From assembly GCA_026770615.1 (NCBI GenBank), contig MU631757.1:69348-83943 (forward strand): a DNA stretch of 14,596 nucleotides, read 5' to 3'. Within the stretch, counting starts at the first letter, position 1; each line of letters starts with the position of its first letter. Below the pieces are notes generated by a model. That model worked only from the letters and a program-made list of their open reading frames with translations. It had not been told where the DNA came from and searched no databases. This stretch comes from Pavlovales sp. CCMP2436. Taxonomy: Eukaryota; Haptophyta; Pavlovophyceae; Pavlovales. Of this stretch, positions 7,945-14,596 are shown one piece after another. A program made the translations under genes and the position numbers.

Positions 7945-8493
7945 GACCCCCTGTACAGTAATATAATATATAATTTATTCTGCTCGAGACCCCTCATCGT
8001 CATCGGTTCATTACGACGTCACTCTCGCGAGTGAATCCGCCGTGCCCGCAAGTACCTCCAGTTGCGCCTGTGCGCTGAAGGCCCATCACTGACAAAAGTT
8101 ACATCTCTGAGTTGCCGAAGGTGCCCAAGTCCTCGCCAAAGTTGCCGTCACCGCGTCAGGCCCGCCGGTTTCTTTTCCCGTCGTCGTCACCACACAGTAA
8201 CGAGGGCGTCAATCTCCTATCGACTCCTAGCTCTTCACTGATCCATACAAATGCGACATCGCTGTCTTATTAAATTGTGCTCTACAAGCCGCTCTTGAGG
8301 TCAGTCGCCATCACAAATCCCATGCAAGACGTGGAATCTTTCGAGTCTGTCCCTTGAGGTCTATAACTAAATTTACATACACGTGGGCGCGTAGCCTACA
8401 ATATTATCAAAAAAATAGATTGAGTGCAGCTCTACGCCGTGTACCCCCTTGTCGTCGCTCTCTCGTCGCTCTCCGCCGCCGGCTCGCCGCACG
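7945..8493. other. Upstream region of the 8494 gene
   Basis: No clear gene is seen. One plus frame (about 8079-8273, no ATG) encodes a Lys/Pro/Ser-rich stretch around ELPKVPKSSPKLPSP with fair codon use at its start. It could be a small exon, but no convincing splice sites bound it. The 8-bp palindrome ctcgcgag near 8025 and a cgacgtcac element near 8013 are possible promoter motifs. Confidence 0.35.
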
Positions 8494-9445
8494 ATGCCAT
8501 CATCCATCCACGCCATCCTCAAGCTGCGCAGCTCCACCCGCGTTCCCTTGCTCCCCAAGACATTGCTCGTTGCCTTCTTTGAGTCCGGTGTACGCCCGGT
8601 CTTCCGCGGAATCCGATCGATCATCGCCTCCCTCACGCAGCTCCCGCTCCGCTTCGACGACGAACTCGTCGCCTTCGTCCAAACTACCCTCGCTGCCCTC
8701 GTCCTCATGGCCCGCGCTGTTGCGCACGCGCCGGTCCGCCTTCTCTCATCTGGCGCAGATGGGCTTGCCTCGCTGTTGGTGCACGCCCGCTCCTTCCCGC
8801 GCCGTGCAGCCGACACCGCCATCTGCCTCCTCAGTCTCGCCCGCGACGCCGCCTTCGCGCGTATGCCGATGGGGCGCCGGCTCTCGTTGGAGCAGCTCGA
8901 GCACCAAGCCGCAGGTCTAAGCCTCAAGGTGCGCAGGATACCGGCTGCGGCTTGGGCGAAGCTCTCCGAGACGGCCTCTGTGGCGATGGGCTCTGCGGGA
9001 CCAACTGTCGTAATGCTACTCGCCCTGTCGTTCTACATGCTCGAAGCACTGGCGTTGGGCTGCGGTGTGCTCGTGGCGATGGCATCTGTGGCGGCAGGCT
9101 CTGCGGGCTCGGCTGGTTCTACTGCTGCACTACTGGTCGCCCTGCCGTTCAACTTGCTCACGACGCTTACGACAGGCTGTGGTCTGCTCGCGGGGCTGCT
9201 CACTGTGTGCCTAACGGGAGCCGTCGTGCCCGTGGGCGCACAGGTAAGCGGCCATTCTATAGACTAATGGGTTTCCACCTTCTCATATCTACTCATTTTC
9301 TACTGTACAGACTGCTTCCCCCAATTCCTTCTAGCAGAGCGATGAGCGCGTGGTCTTACCCAGGGCATCGTGCGTGGCTGCCGCTCACATCGCGAGCGAG
9401 CCCACCGCCAAGGCCGGACCGCCATCGACGGCCAAGAGGTCGTAG
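8494..9445 (+). CDS. Two-exon multi-pass membrane protein of unknown function (285 aa)
   Basis: Start is ATG 8494 (context cgccgcacgATG); the frame is open upstream but only with non-ATG codons. Exon 1 ends at 9243 (gcacag before gtaagc). A 94-nt intron follows, ending accttctagcag-type at 9337 (aattccttctagcag). Exon 2 (9338-9445) adds 35 residues, starting SDERVVLPRASC and ending TAKRS. A nearer AG at 9310 would give a 7-residue tail instead; the downstream site has the better tract and longer open frame. Hydrophobic segments lie near residues 55-77, 171-196 and 211-240, and possibly 105-120. Residues 161-196 and 197-236 are an internal duplication (ASVA-GSAG, hydrophobic run, GCG-L). The N-terminus MPSSIHAILKLRSSTRVPLL is basic and amphipathic and could be a targeting peptide. 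G/C-ending codons are strong throughout. No known family is recognised. Confidence 0.7.
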
Positions 9446-9656
9446 GGTGAGATTGAGGATATGAACCAACTGTCGGACGCGTCGGCGCCCCCAGGGAAGG
9501 TGGTGGCGGTGGGCTCGCGTTCGCCACCTCCCCACGGACCACCATATTTGTCTGCCTAGCCCGCTGCGCGATGCCGTGAGCAATTCACCGAGGATCTTAT
9601 TCTGCCGTACTCTGCCTCCTGTAGTAGTTCGGTGTATCCATGTGGTACTGCCGATA
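9446..9656. other. 3' flank, no gene seen
   Basis: GC-rich DNA gives way to an AT-richer end. No AATAAA and no supported frame. Confidence 0.4.
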
Positions 9657-9755
9657 CGTGTTAATATTTAGATTAATGTCCGTCTCCTGACCCACCAGCT
9701 CACCAAGCGTTTTAGAAAACACTCGGGCCGAGGGTAGCAGAGCACACGGATACCG
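9657..9755 (-). repeat. Dispersed repeat R, copy C (inverted)
   Basis: Read on the minus strand this runs cggtatccgtgtgctctgct to attaatctaaatattaacac and aligns with copies A and B. It lies immediately 3' of the UBA-protein gene, and a minus frame from that gene's 3' side reads into it. Confidence 0.75.
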
Positions 9756-9922
9756 TCCCCACCGCAGCAAACTGTCGCGGAGTAGCGGAAGAGCGGGTGT
9801 GCAGCGCTCCTTCTACTCGCACTGCGGTACTCACGCTCTTCTTCGGCGCAACGATCATCGGCACACTCGATTTCGACTGAGCTGCCATGTGACTTTGGCT
9901 CTCGACGCACCTGCACGCCAAG

Positions 9923-10411
9923 CTATCCGCTCGTTCCTCTCGACACCTGCAGGATTTTGTTTACCGCCGTCTGAATGTCATCGCCGCTGCCTAAGCTGCT
10001 GCGCACAATCTCGGCAGGGAAGCCATACTCGTCTTGGAGCTGCACGCAGAGGGTAAGGAAGGCGAGCCCCGCCTGCGCGTCGCCTCCGCAAGCCGCCACA
10101 GCAGCGGAGGCGTCTCCCGCGTCGAAGCCACGTTCGATCCAGCCGGCCACCGCCTGGGCCCTGCTCGCATCCTCCACCTGCCGGAGGTTGGCCGCGATCG
10201 CCTCGTCAGAGGGCCAGTCGTTCTCGCCGGACCCATTGGCGCGCGCGCGTGACTCGAGGTACGCGCACTCGCGGGCGATGGCTGCCTCCTCGAGCGAGAG
10301 GTCTATCCGCGCCGGGGGCGCGGCGCCGCCCACGTTGGCGGGCGGCGCGCGCGGCCGCGGCGGCTTGGGCACGCACAAGCGCACCACGATCAGCCCGTCA
10401 GCCGGCACCAT
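9923..10411 (-). CDS. Protein with two UBA-like ubiquitin-binding domains (partial)
   Basis: The frame runs from ATG 10411 to TAG 9925-9923 (162 residues). It is open further 5' to about 10437 with sensible sequence (AAVDDYLLRE), so this is probably an exon entered at an acceptor such as cgcccgcag near 10438. Residues about 40-85 are acidic/helical (SLEEAAIARECAYLESRARA). Residues about 88-122 (AVAGWIERGFDAGDASAAVA, then CGGD and A-L) and 126-157 (LQDEYGFPAEIVRSSL, then D-QTAVNKIL) both fit the three-helix UBA pattern of a GF/W-containing first helix, an A-A-L middle and a GD-x-A-x-L end. UBA domains bind ubiquitin; two in tandem fit a ubiquitin receptor or ligase subunit. On the minus strand, ctgcag followed by gtgtcg at 9947/9946 could be a donor. 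A 36-nt intron would then join an acidic exon (SVEIECADDRCAEEE) running into repeat R; that is short for an intron here. Confidence 0.6.
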   Translation of the reverse strand: MVPADGLIVVRLCVPKPPRPRAPPANVGGAAPPARIDLSLEEAAIARECAYLESRARANGSGENDWPSDEAIAANLRQVEDASRAQAVAGWIERGFDAGDASAAVAACGGDAQAGLAFLTLCVQLQDEYGFPAEIVRSSLGSGDDIQTAVNKILQVSRGTSG

Positions 10412-10504
10412 CTCACGGAGGAGGTAGTCGTCGACAGCTGCGGGCGGCGGGGCAAGTCGGCGGGCGCGCCCACAGCTGTGTCAGAGTTGTCGATTGTCAG
10501 CAAT

Positions 10505-10523
10505 GGCGGATGACTCATCCGCC
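10505..10523. promoter_or_regulatory. 19-bp palindrome centred on TGACTCA
   Basis: The sequence ggcggatgactcatccgcc is a perfect inverted repeat with 9-bp arms around a central C. Its core is the AP-1/GCN4-type bZIP site. It lies between the UBA gene (minus) and the 10720 frame (plus), so it could act in a bidirectional promoter. If the UBA gene has further 5' exons, it would be intronic. Binding is inferred. Confidence 0.4.
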
Positions 10524-10673
10524 GTTTGCATTTTTGTGCGTGCAGAGCACTGTGGTGAGCCGTCAGCAAGGGGGTTGCGTCGGGTGCGATGAGGTAAGCG
10601 GCTCGTGCGCATATAGTGGCGAGCGGCCGAAGCCCCCCCCAGCGCCTGCTGCTGTTAGCTCAGCAAAGCTAAA

Positions 10674-10703
10674 CTACTTTTTAAGAATCTACTTTTTAAG
10701 AAT
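10674..10703 (+). repeat. 15-bp exact tandem duplication
   Basis: ctactttttaagaat occurs twice in a row, ending 16 bases before the ATG at 10720. Confidence 0.95.
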
Positions 10704-10719
10704 TACTGCACGCCGCACG

Positions 10720-10821
10720 ATGCTCGCCTGTGCGCGAAGCACGCTGCGCGTCCTCGGCGCCGCGCGCCGGGCACCGCTCGGTGCGCGCGCGCTCTACAGC
10801 GCTCAGGCCCCGCCGCCCTAG
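10720..10821 (+). CDS. 33-residue frame resembling a mitochondrial presequence (orphan first exon?)
   Basis: ATG 10720 stands in the same context (cgccgcacgATG) as the 8494 gene. The peptide MLACARSTLRVLGAARRAPL continues GARALYSAQAPPP. It has six arginines, no acidic residues and alternating hydrophobic positions, and its RALYS matches an R-3 type matrix-processing site. It stops at TAG 10819-10821, exactly where inverted repeat S copy 3 begins. I infer either a first exon whose continuation was displaced by the repeat or a truncated gene. No GT donor is visible between the presequence end and the stop. A chance frame in GC-rich DNA is the alternative. Confidence 0.35.
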   Translation: MLACARSTLRVLGAARRAPLGARALYSAQAPPP

Positions 10822-10869
10822 TATGGTTTAACAGGTGGGGTTCAACTCACAGACTTGGTCGACGTCAGA
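10822..10869 (-). repeat. Dispersed repeat S, copy 3 (inverted)
   Basis: The reverse complement aligns with 3771-3815. The 20 bases cagacttggtcgacgtcaga are the exact complement of 3771-3790, and catggtt-aacagg aligns beyond them. The copy begins at the base after the stop of the 10720 frame. Confidence 0.8.
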
Positions 10870-11229
10870 TATCCGTCTTCTAACATCTAAACCCCTATTA
10901 CGGGACGATTTCGGACATATCGGGTCCCAGCTGAGTTGTAAAAGGTTGGGGAAGGGTGCTTAATGGTCTGGGAAGTGGCCATGGGTGTTGACGAAGTGCC
11001 CTGAGAAGTCTGGCATCATCGGGTAAGCCCCCGGCCCGCCGCAACAAGTCATGTCATGTGCCGTAGAGGCAAAAAAATAACTAAAACGACCCCTATTACG
11101 GGACAGCGGTCCAGAGCCCATCAGAGGGCCTGTAGAACACTAGAGAGCTCTTCCTCATCTATGGACACGTAGGAGACGCTGCCTCGCGCACCTCGCCCGC
11201 GCCCTCCGCACCGACACGGGCATTACCAG
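10870..11229. other. Intergenic stretch with a 16-bp direct repeat
   Basis: acccctattacgggac occurs at 10891-10906 and 11089-11104, each shortly after ctaaa. The 198-bp spacing could mark the ends of a small inserted unit, but no inverted termini are evident. No gene is seen. The last 60 bases are C-rich and may be the pyrimidine tract of the acceptor before 11230. Confidence 0.5.
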
Positions 11230-11544
11230 CATGAATCTCGCTTGCCTGGGGAGGTGGTGGCGGTGGCGGCGGCAGCGGCAGGCTTGGAGACAGAGGCGGC
11301 GGGCTTGGAGGAGGGCTTGGAGGCGGGCTTGGAGGCGGGCTCGTCGGTGATGGTGCCTGGGTCTGAAGATGAAGGGGCGACGGTGGCGGATCTTGCGGTC
11401 AAGGTATCGACGGCCAAGCACCTGCCTGACGAAGGGCTGGCTAATGAAGGGGCGGCGGAGCTTGCGGTGCTGAGCAAACGCGCCCTCAAGCGCGCGCGCA
11501 AGCTCGAGCTGAAGGGAAAGATGGTGGCAGCGCTCGTCGAGTGA
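11230..11544 (+). CDS. Ala/Gly/Glu-rich C-terminal exon with basic tail
   Basis: The frame is open from 11173 and has no ATG; gcattaccag just before 11230 is a possible acceptor. It ends in TGA at 11542-11544. The product (about 104 residues) has an Ala-rich start, a GLEAG-type repeat encoded by a gcttggaggcgg minisatellite (about 11282-11342), an acidic patch (GSEDEG) and a basic helical tail (SKRALKRARKLELKGK). G/C-ending codons are strong in this frame. The opposite strand also carries a long open frame (275 codons, 12050 to 11223). Its distal half looks like read-through of AT-rich repeat DNA, so I prefer the plus strand. No family is recognised. Confidence 0.45.
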   Translation, partial: HESRLPGEVVAVAAAAAGLETEAAGLEEGLEAGLEAGSSVMVPGSEDEGATVADLAVKVSTAKHLPDEGLANEGAAELAVLSKRALKRARKLELKGKMVAALVE

Positions 11545-11848
11545 ATGCAAAGGTTGGCAGTGCAAGGGCTTGCTCCGGGGCCCTCCTTGCTCTGCATGCT
11601 CGGCTTGCTCCTTGCGGGCGGCTTCACTATCTCTGCTCCTGGCTGCTGGGCCTGAACCCTGGAGACGTTCACTTGAGGCAAGTCTGTGCACACCAGATGC
11701 ATCCAGCCGCGCGAATGTGGCACGTGCAGCGCATCCAATCTCCAGTGGCGCATCCATCTTATTGCTGCACAATTATAAACCATCGCACACTCATCATCTC
11801 TGAGCACAGTGGGCACTTGTACTAATCTAATAATGAAGTGACAAATCA

Positions 11849-12034
11849 TCAAGCTGATCTTAGCGCTCCGACGCAGGCTCTGACGCGCTACGCCGATATG
11901 TATAGCATCGTAAGAATATGCATGTTTGCTTGTATGCGTGTGTAGATATGTATATATGTATTCAGACGTAAGCTCGAATCCCCTCTTCGGCGTAGCGCGT
12001 AGGAGCCTGCGTCGGAGCGCTAAGATCAGCTTGA
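11849..12034. repeat. 48-bp inverted repeat with 90-nt loop
   Basis: Arms 11849-11896 and 11987-12034 are complementary at 46 of 48 positions (outer end tcaagctgatcttagcgctc). The loop contains short TA-rich sequence. The size fits a MITE-like or foldback element or a long-stem hairpin RNA. I see no clear target-site duplication. Confidence 0.9.
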
Positions 12035-12109
12035 CTTGAGCTTGACACATAGCAAGCCAGAACCTCCCTTGATTAATAGAATAGAATATAATATGTTATA
12101 ATATATTTA

Positions 12110-12210
12110 TGATAGGGATTCAAGCTAATATTATACACTATTATAATAGAATAGCATAGAATAGAAAACAATATACTATATTACTGATCGGGATTCATGC
12201 TGGCGTCTGA
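12110..12210 (+). repeat. Dispersed repeat Q, partial copy 4 and diverged copy 5
   Basis: Positions 12110-12126 carry tgatagggattcaagct and then diverge. Positions 12182-12210 match 51-79 (tactgatagggattcaagct...) with two substitutions in 29 bases. The two are about 73 bases apart, echoing the paired arrangement at 1-95. Confidence 0.8.
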
Positions 12211-12401
12211 AAGTCCTGGCCAAGTTGTTATATTGTATTATAATTCTTACTATTATTATATATATTTACATATATACATTTATATATTAAGCCTATTTTT
12301 TTAGATAACGACTTACTTAATAGGAAGACAGGCAGCAGCAGTCAGGCAAATCTGATGTGTACGGCAAACGAATTCAGCCAGTGATCGCCCAGGTGGCGGG
12401 C

Positions 12402-12780
12402 CTACGCGGCTTCATGCCACGACCGCGTCTCTTGTCGCTGGTGGTATACGCCCTCAGCCCACTCCTCGGTGCCGTCGTCGTCTGCGCCACCGTGTGCCGC
12501 GCCGCCGCCACCGATGTTCTCCATACGCGCGCGCGCTATGATGACCTTTGCGCGTCCACGCAAGGCGCACATACCGATCTCCTGCCGCATCTTCCACAGG
12601 AGGGCGGTGCGTGCGAGCTGTTCGGAGGGAGCTCTCGTGCGCCCTCGTAGTGCGCGTGCGCCCATGCTGGCGAAGTCGGCGATTAGCGTTTCCAAGCCGA
12701 CCGAAAACTCCCCAAAGGCGCCAACTGCGAAAGCAGTGAACGGGTCGCCGCCTGGGGGCAGAAGGTCAGCGCGCGGGCCT
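12402..12780 (-). pseudogene. C-terminal tail of the retroelement protein
   Basis: After a frameshift near 12780 the sequence resumes as LLPPGGDPFTAFAVGAFGEF, then ETLIADFASMGARALRG and further Arg/Ala-rich helices. It ends in a Gly/Asp/Glu-rich stretch and TAG at 12404-12402. The FGEFS block directly follows the nuclease-like domain, as expected for the same protein. Confidence 0.6.
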
Positions 12781-13918
12781 CCATTGGGCCAGTCTGCCCG
12801 GCTGGTGTGTGGAAGAAGTCGCGGTCGAGCTTGATGAGTTCCTTGATGCGCTCGCCAGGTAGCGCGTCGGCGCGCCTGCCCACCGCGCCCTGCGGGTACT
12901 GCCCGTCGAAGTCCTTGAACCGAGTAGGGCAGAACGCGATGGTCTTGAGTTCGAATAGCCGCAGGACTGCACGCCCACCCCAGTGGTCGTACTCGGCGTA
13001 AAAGTCGACCTTCGGCCCGGGTTGCCGGCCGACTTCGCTGTAGTAGAGGTGATAGGCCGCTGGATTGGCGGCGAGCACCGAGCCAAAGATGTCTCCAACC
13101 TCGGTGCGCGCGAACGCACCCACGGACCTCGCGAACTCCGCGAGGAGGGTGAGGATCGGGTCGTGCTGGAGCTTAGCGATGTGGCCGCCGGTGACGCCTG
13201 CGCCCGTGGCTGCGACGAGGTTGTTTCCGAACGCGTCGATGAGGTGGCCGAAAAGCCGCGCACCGCGCGCGACGAGGCCGGCGCAGATGGGGCTCTGAAC
13301 GCCGAAGAAGCGCGCGGTGATCTCCACCCACTCGCCGATGTTGCAGAGCCCGTAGCCGCCCGGTAGTGCAGCGATCCAGGCGGAGCTGTTGCGATCGAGG
13401 GTCCTGAAGAGGTGTACGGCGCGATCGCTGCGGTGTCGCGCGTTGATCTGCATCTTGAGCACGTCGTACCGGTGAGCCTCTAGGTCGACGGTGAGGTCCT
13501 TCTGCATGTTGAGGCACAGCCTGCCGGCGCTCCTGCACGCCGTCGGCCATGCTTCCTCTGGAGGTAGGTAGAGCACGGAGGTTGGCCGATCGGGCCCCGC
13601 TCCTGTGGCGATGCCGGCCTCCTGCTGCAGCAGCAACCAGCAGCGGCGGAAGGCCACCCTGTAGCGGCGGTGGCAGAGAGCCTGCCCCGGAAGACGGCAG
13701 CTGGTACGCGCGCCAGCCGTGCTGCTGCATGTCCACAAAGGAGTTCCGCCCCACCGTGCGCTCGACCTGCGGCAGCTCGAGCATCCCGCACTGCGTGACA
13801 CCGCTGGCCGGGTTGGTCGCGTCGGCCCACACGTCGAGAAAGGCTGGCACCGCCTGCACCATGGCGCCACAGAAGGCGGCCGGCGCGATGTCGACCATTC
13901 GCCGAAGTCTGGCGCCAC
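12683..13918 (-). pseudogene. C-terminal module with PD-(D/E)XK-like ELKTI motif
   Basis: This is the longest frame in the window (411 codons), but only the part downstream of about 13640 looks like genuine protein; its first 90 or so residues are out-of-frame reading of the previous segment. Landmarks in order are DRNSSAWIAALPGGYGLCNI, EWVEITARFFGVQSPIC, KLQHDPILTLLAEFARSVGA, TEVGDIFG, then KVDFYAEYD and LFELKTI (12952-12938), followed by a conserved-looking AVGRRADALPGE and LDRDFFHT. An acidic residue about 20 residues before ExK is the PD-(D/E)XK layout, suggesting a DNA-cutting domain. After about 12780 the frame goes wrong and the sense continues in another frame. Confidence 0.65.
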
Positions 13919-14190
13919 GGTAGCGGCGGGGAAGCGCCAGGCGGGCGGTTACGAACTGATCGTCGTCGAGCGAAACTCCTAGCGCGTGCGTCGCCTGCGC
14001 GTGGATGATCGTGTCGAAGCGGGTGCATGCCTCGCGCGAGTGGTCCGGGTAGCAGTGCCGCGCAAAGTAACCCCATACTCGAATTTACGCGCCGTGGAGA
14101 AGAGGGTCAAGAGCCAGAGCTGTTGCTTGTGTGACGAGCTGAGCGAAGTGATTAGCTTGGTTGAGATGCATGCGATCTCGTCACACTTTC
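13680..14190 (-). pseudogene. RT thumb/linker segment, split by a frameshift
   Basis: Two frames tile this part. The first runs from the motif-C fragment to about 14070 (KCDEIACISTKL, then QQLWLLTLFSTARKFEY). The second carries on within one residue or two (YFARHCYPDHSREAC) through RRMVDIAPAAFCGAMVQA and ends sensibly around QLPSSGAGSL. The shift falls in a run of four Gs near 14067-14070, a typical slippage site. The content fits the helical thumb/connection region after an RT palm. Confidence 0.6.
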
Positions 14191-14596
14191 CAGCTAGGGT
14201 GCACGACGAGGCCGAGCTGCGCGAAGAGCGCGTCATGGAAGCGCTGCATCGCCGGGAAGACGCTATGGGGCGGGCCGACCGCCCGTACATCGACGTGGCC
14301 GGCCCGAGCGCCCCCACCGTATGGCCGCAGCTCTGCGTCCAACACATGTAGCTCGGGGTGGATGAAGATCGCGAAGACGACTCCGCCCTCCACCGACCCT
14401 TGGGCGACACCCGTCTCGCCGTCCCTGCCCATGGGCGTCAAGTCGCCGCCCTTGCCGCTGACGAAGATGGGGTACTTGGGGGAATGCGTGGCGTAGAAGA
14501 GGCGTGCGAGCGGGGCAAGGCCGGAGGAGCTGGCGAGGGTGCGCGCCACCATCTCTGCGCGGTCGCCCTCGTTAAACGCGTTGTAGATGTCGGAGC
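14184..14596 (-). pseudogene. Reverse transcriptase palm fragment with a defective motif C
   Basis: Motif A is at 14595-14568 (SDIYNAFNEGDR, Asp codon 14591-14589). Motif B is at 14411-14382 (GVAQGSVEGG, followed by FAIFIHPEL). Where the catalytic YxDD should be, 14297-14286 encode HVDV, followed by RAVGPP. Only one of the two expected aspartates is present: either one Asp codon was lost or it became Val. The frame ends at a TGA (14183-14181) straight after HPSWKV, where a one-base shift moves the continuing sequence into another frame. Both defects indicate an inactive copy. Confidence 0.75.

Larger units (their letters stand above)
11545..12401. other. Non-coding stretch with an inverted repeat and Q fragments
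   Basis: No supported gene. The second half (about 12070-12330) is very AT-rich with repeated aatagaatag words. It holds the inverted repeat and Q fragments listed separately, and would be the 3' flank of the minus-strand retroelement. Confidence 0.5.
12402..14596 (-). mobile_element. Decayed retroelement: reverse transcriptase plus C-terminal ELKTI nuclease-like domain
   Basis: On the minus strand one protein can be followed across at least five frame segments: about 14596-14190, 14190-14070, 14070-13680, 13640-12780 and 12780-12402. Each segment keeps G/C-ending codons and coherent residues only in its stated frame, so small indels broke a single ORF. The order is RT palm, a helical linker, a long C-terminal module, and a PD-(D/E)XK-like signature near the end. 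This recalls non-LTR elements with a restriction-enzyme-like endonuclease (R2-like order), but I cannot assign a clade. The 5' end lies beyond the window. No poly(A) tail or target duplication is identified at the 3' side. Confidence 0.75.

Noticed and set aside
8354..8927. Long Ser/Arg/Pro-rich frames on both strands over the 8494 gene
   Set aside because: They are shadows of the GC-rich exon, and the gene frame has better codon bias and hydrophobic structure.
11231..11353. ATG-started Arg/Trp-rich small frame that looks like a cationic peptide
   Set aside because: It is an alternate frame of the gcttggaggcgg minisatellite inside the 11230-11544 exon; the composition is explained by the repeat.
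11223..12050. 275-codon minus-strand open frame, one of the longest in the window
   Set aside because: Its N-terminal half reads through TA-rich sequence and the 48-bp inverted repeat, and its C-terminal half is the antisense of the better-supported plus exon at 11230-11544.

Overview
The window looks like nuclear DNA of a unicellular eukaryote, most likely a microalga or related protist. Exon-like islands are GC-rich, with G/C-ending codons (AAG, CTC, GCG). They sit in AT-rich noncoding DNA full of microsatellites and dispersed repeats. Frames are joined by GT-AG introns with pyrimidine tracts, and there are no bacterial operons or Shine-Dalgarno spacing. The retroelement at the right end has an architecture I associate, from memory, with microalgal genomes. 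I cannot name the species.

Layout: 1-112 is the 3' part of an intron carrying two copies of a dispersed repeat (here 'Q'), followed by a terminal exon (113-277, +). Two minus-strand coding pieces follow (1012-1240; a basic C-terminal exon 1513-1644), then a palindrome cluster (1967-2049) and a two-exon plus-strand gene of unknown function with an internal TGA (2122-3163). Positions 3164-5064 hold repeats and no convincing gene. A spliced gene (5065-6802, +) resembles the C-terminal end of a family 4 glycosyltransferase; its large intron carries repeated copies of its own acceptor/exon start. Positions 6803-8493 are largely empty. A two-exon multi-pass membrane protein (8494-9445, +) is the best intact gene. 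A UBA-domain protein (about 9923-10437, -) faces a short plus-strand frame resembling a mitochondrial presequence (10720-10821) across a region with a bZIP-like palindrome. An Ala/Gly/Glu-rich exon (11230-11544, +) and a 48-bp inverted repeat (11849-12034) follow.

The right end (12402-14596, -) is a decayed retroelement. It has a reverse transcriptase with recognisable motifs A and B but a damaged catalytic motif C, followed by a long C-terminal region with a PD-(D/E)XK-like 'ELKTI' signature. At least four reading-frame breaks split it, and its 5' end lies outside the window.

The host genes do not form an obvious pathway. What links the window is a set of dispersed repeats, called here S, R, D and Q, found in both orientations, some inside introns, and arranged in a partly conserved order. 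They may be pieces of one undescribed mobile element family. All functional calls come from reading the sequence; no search was run.
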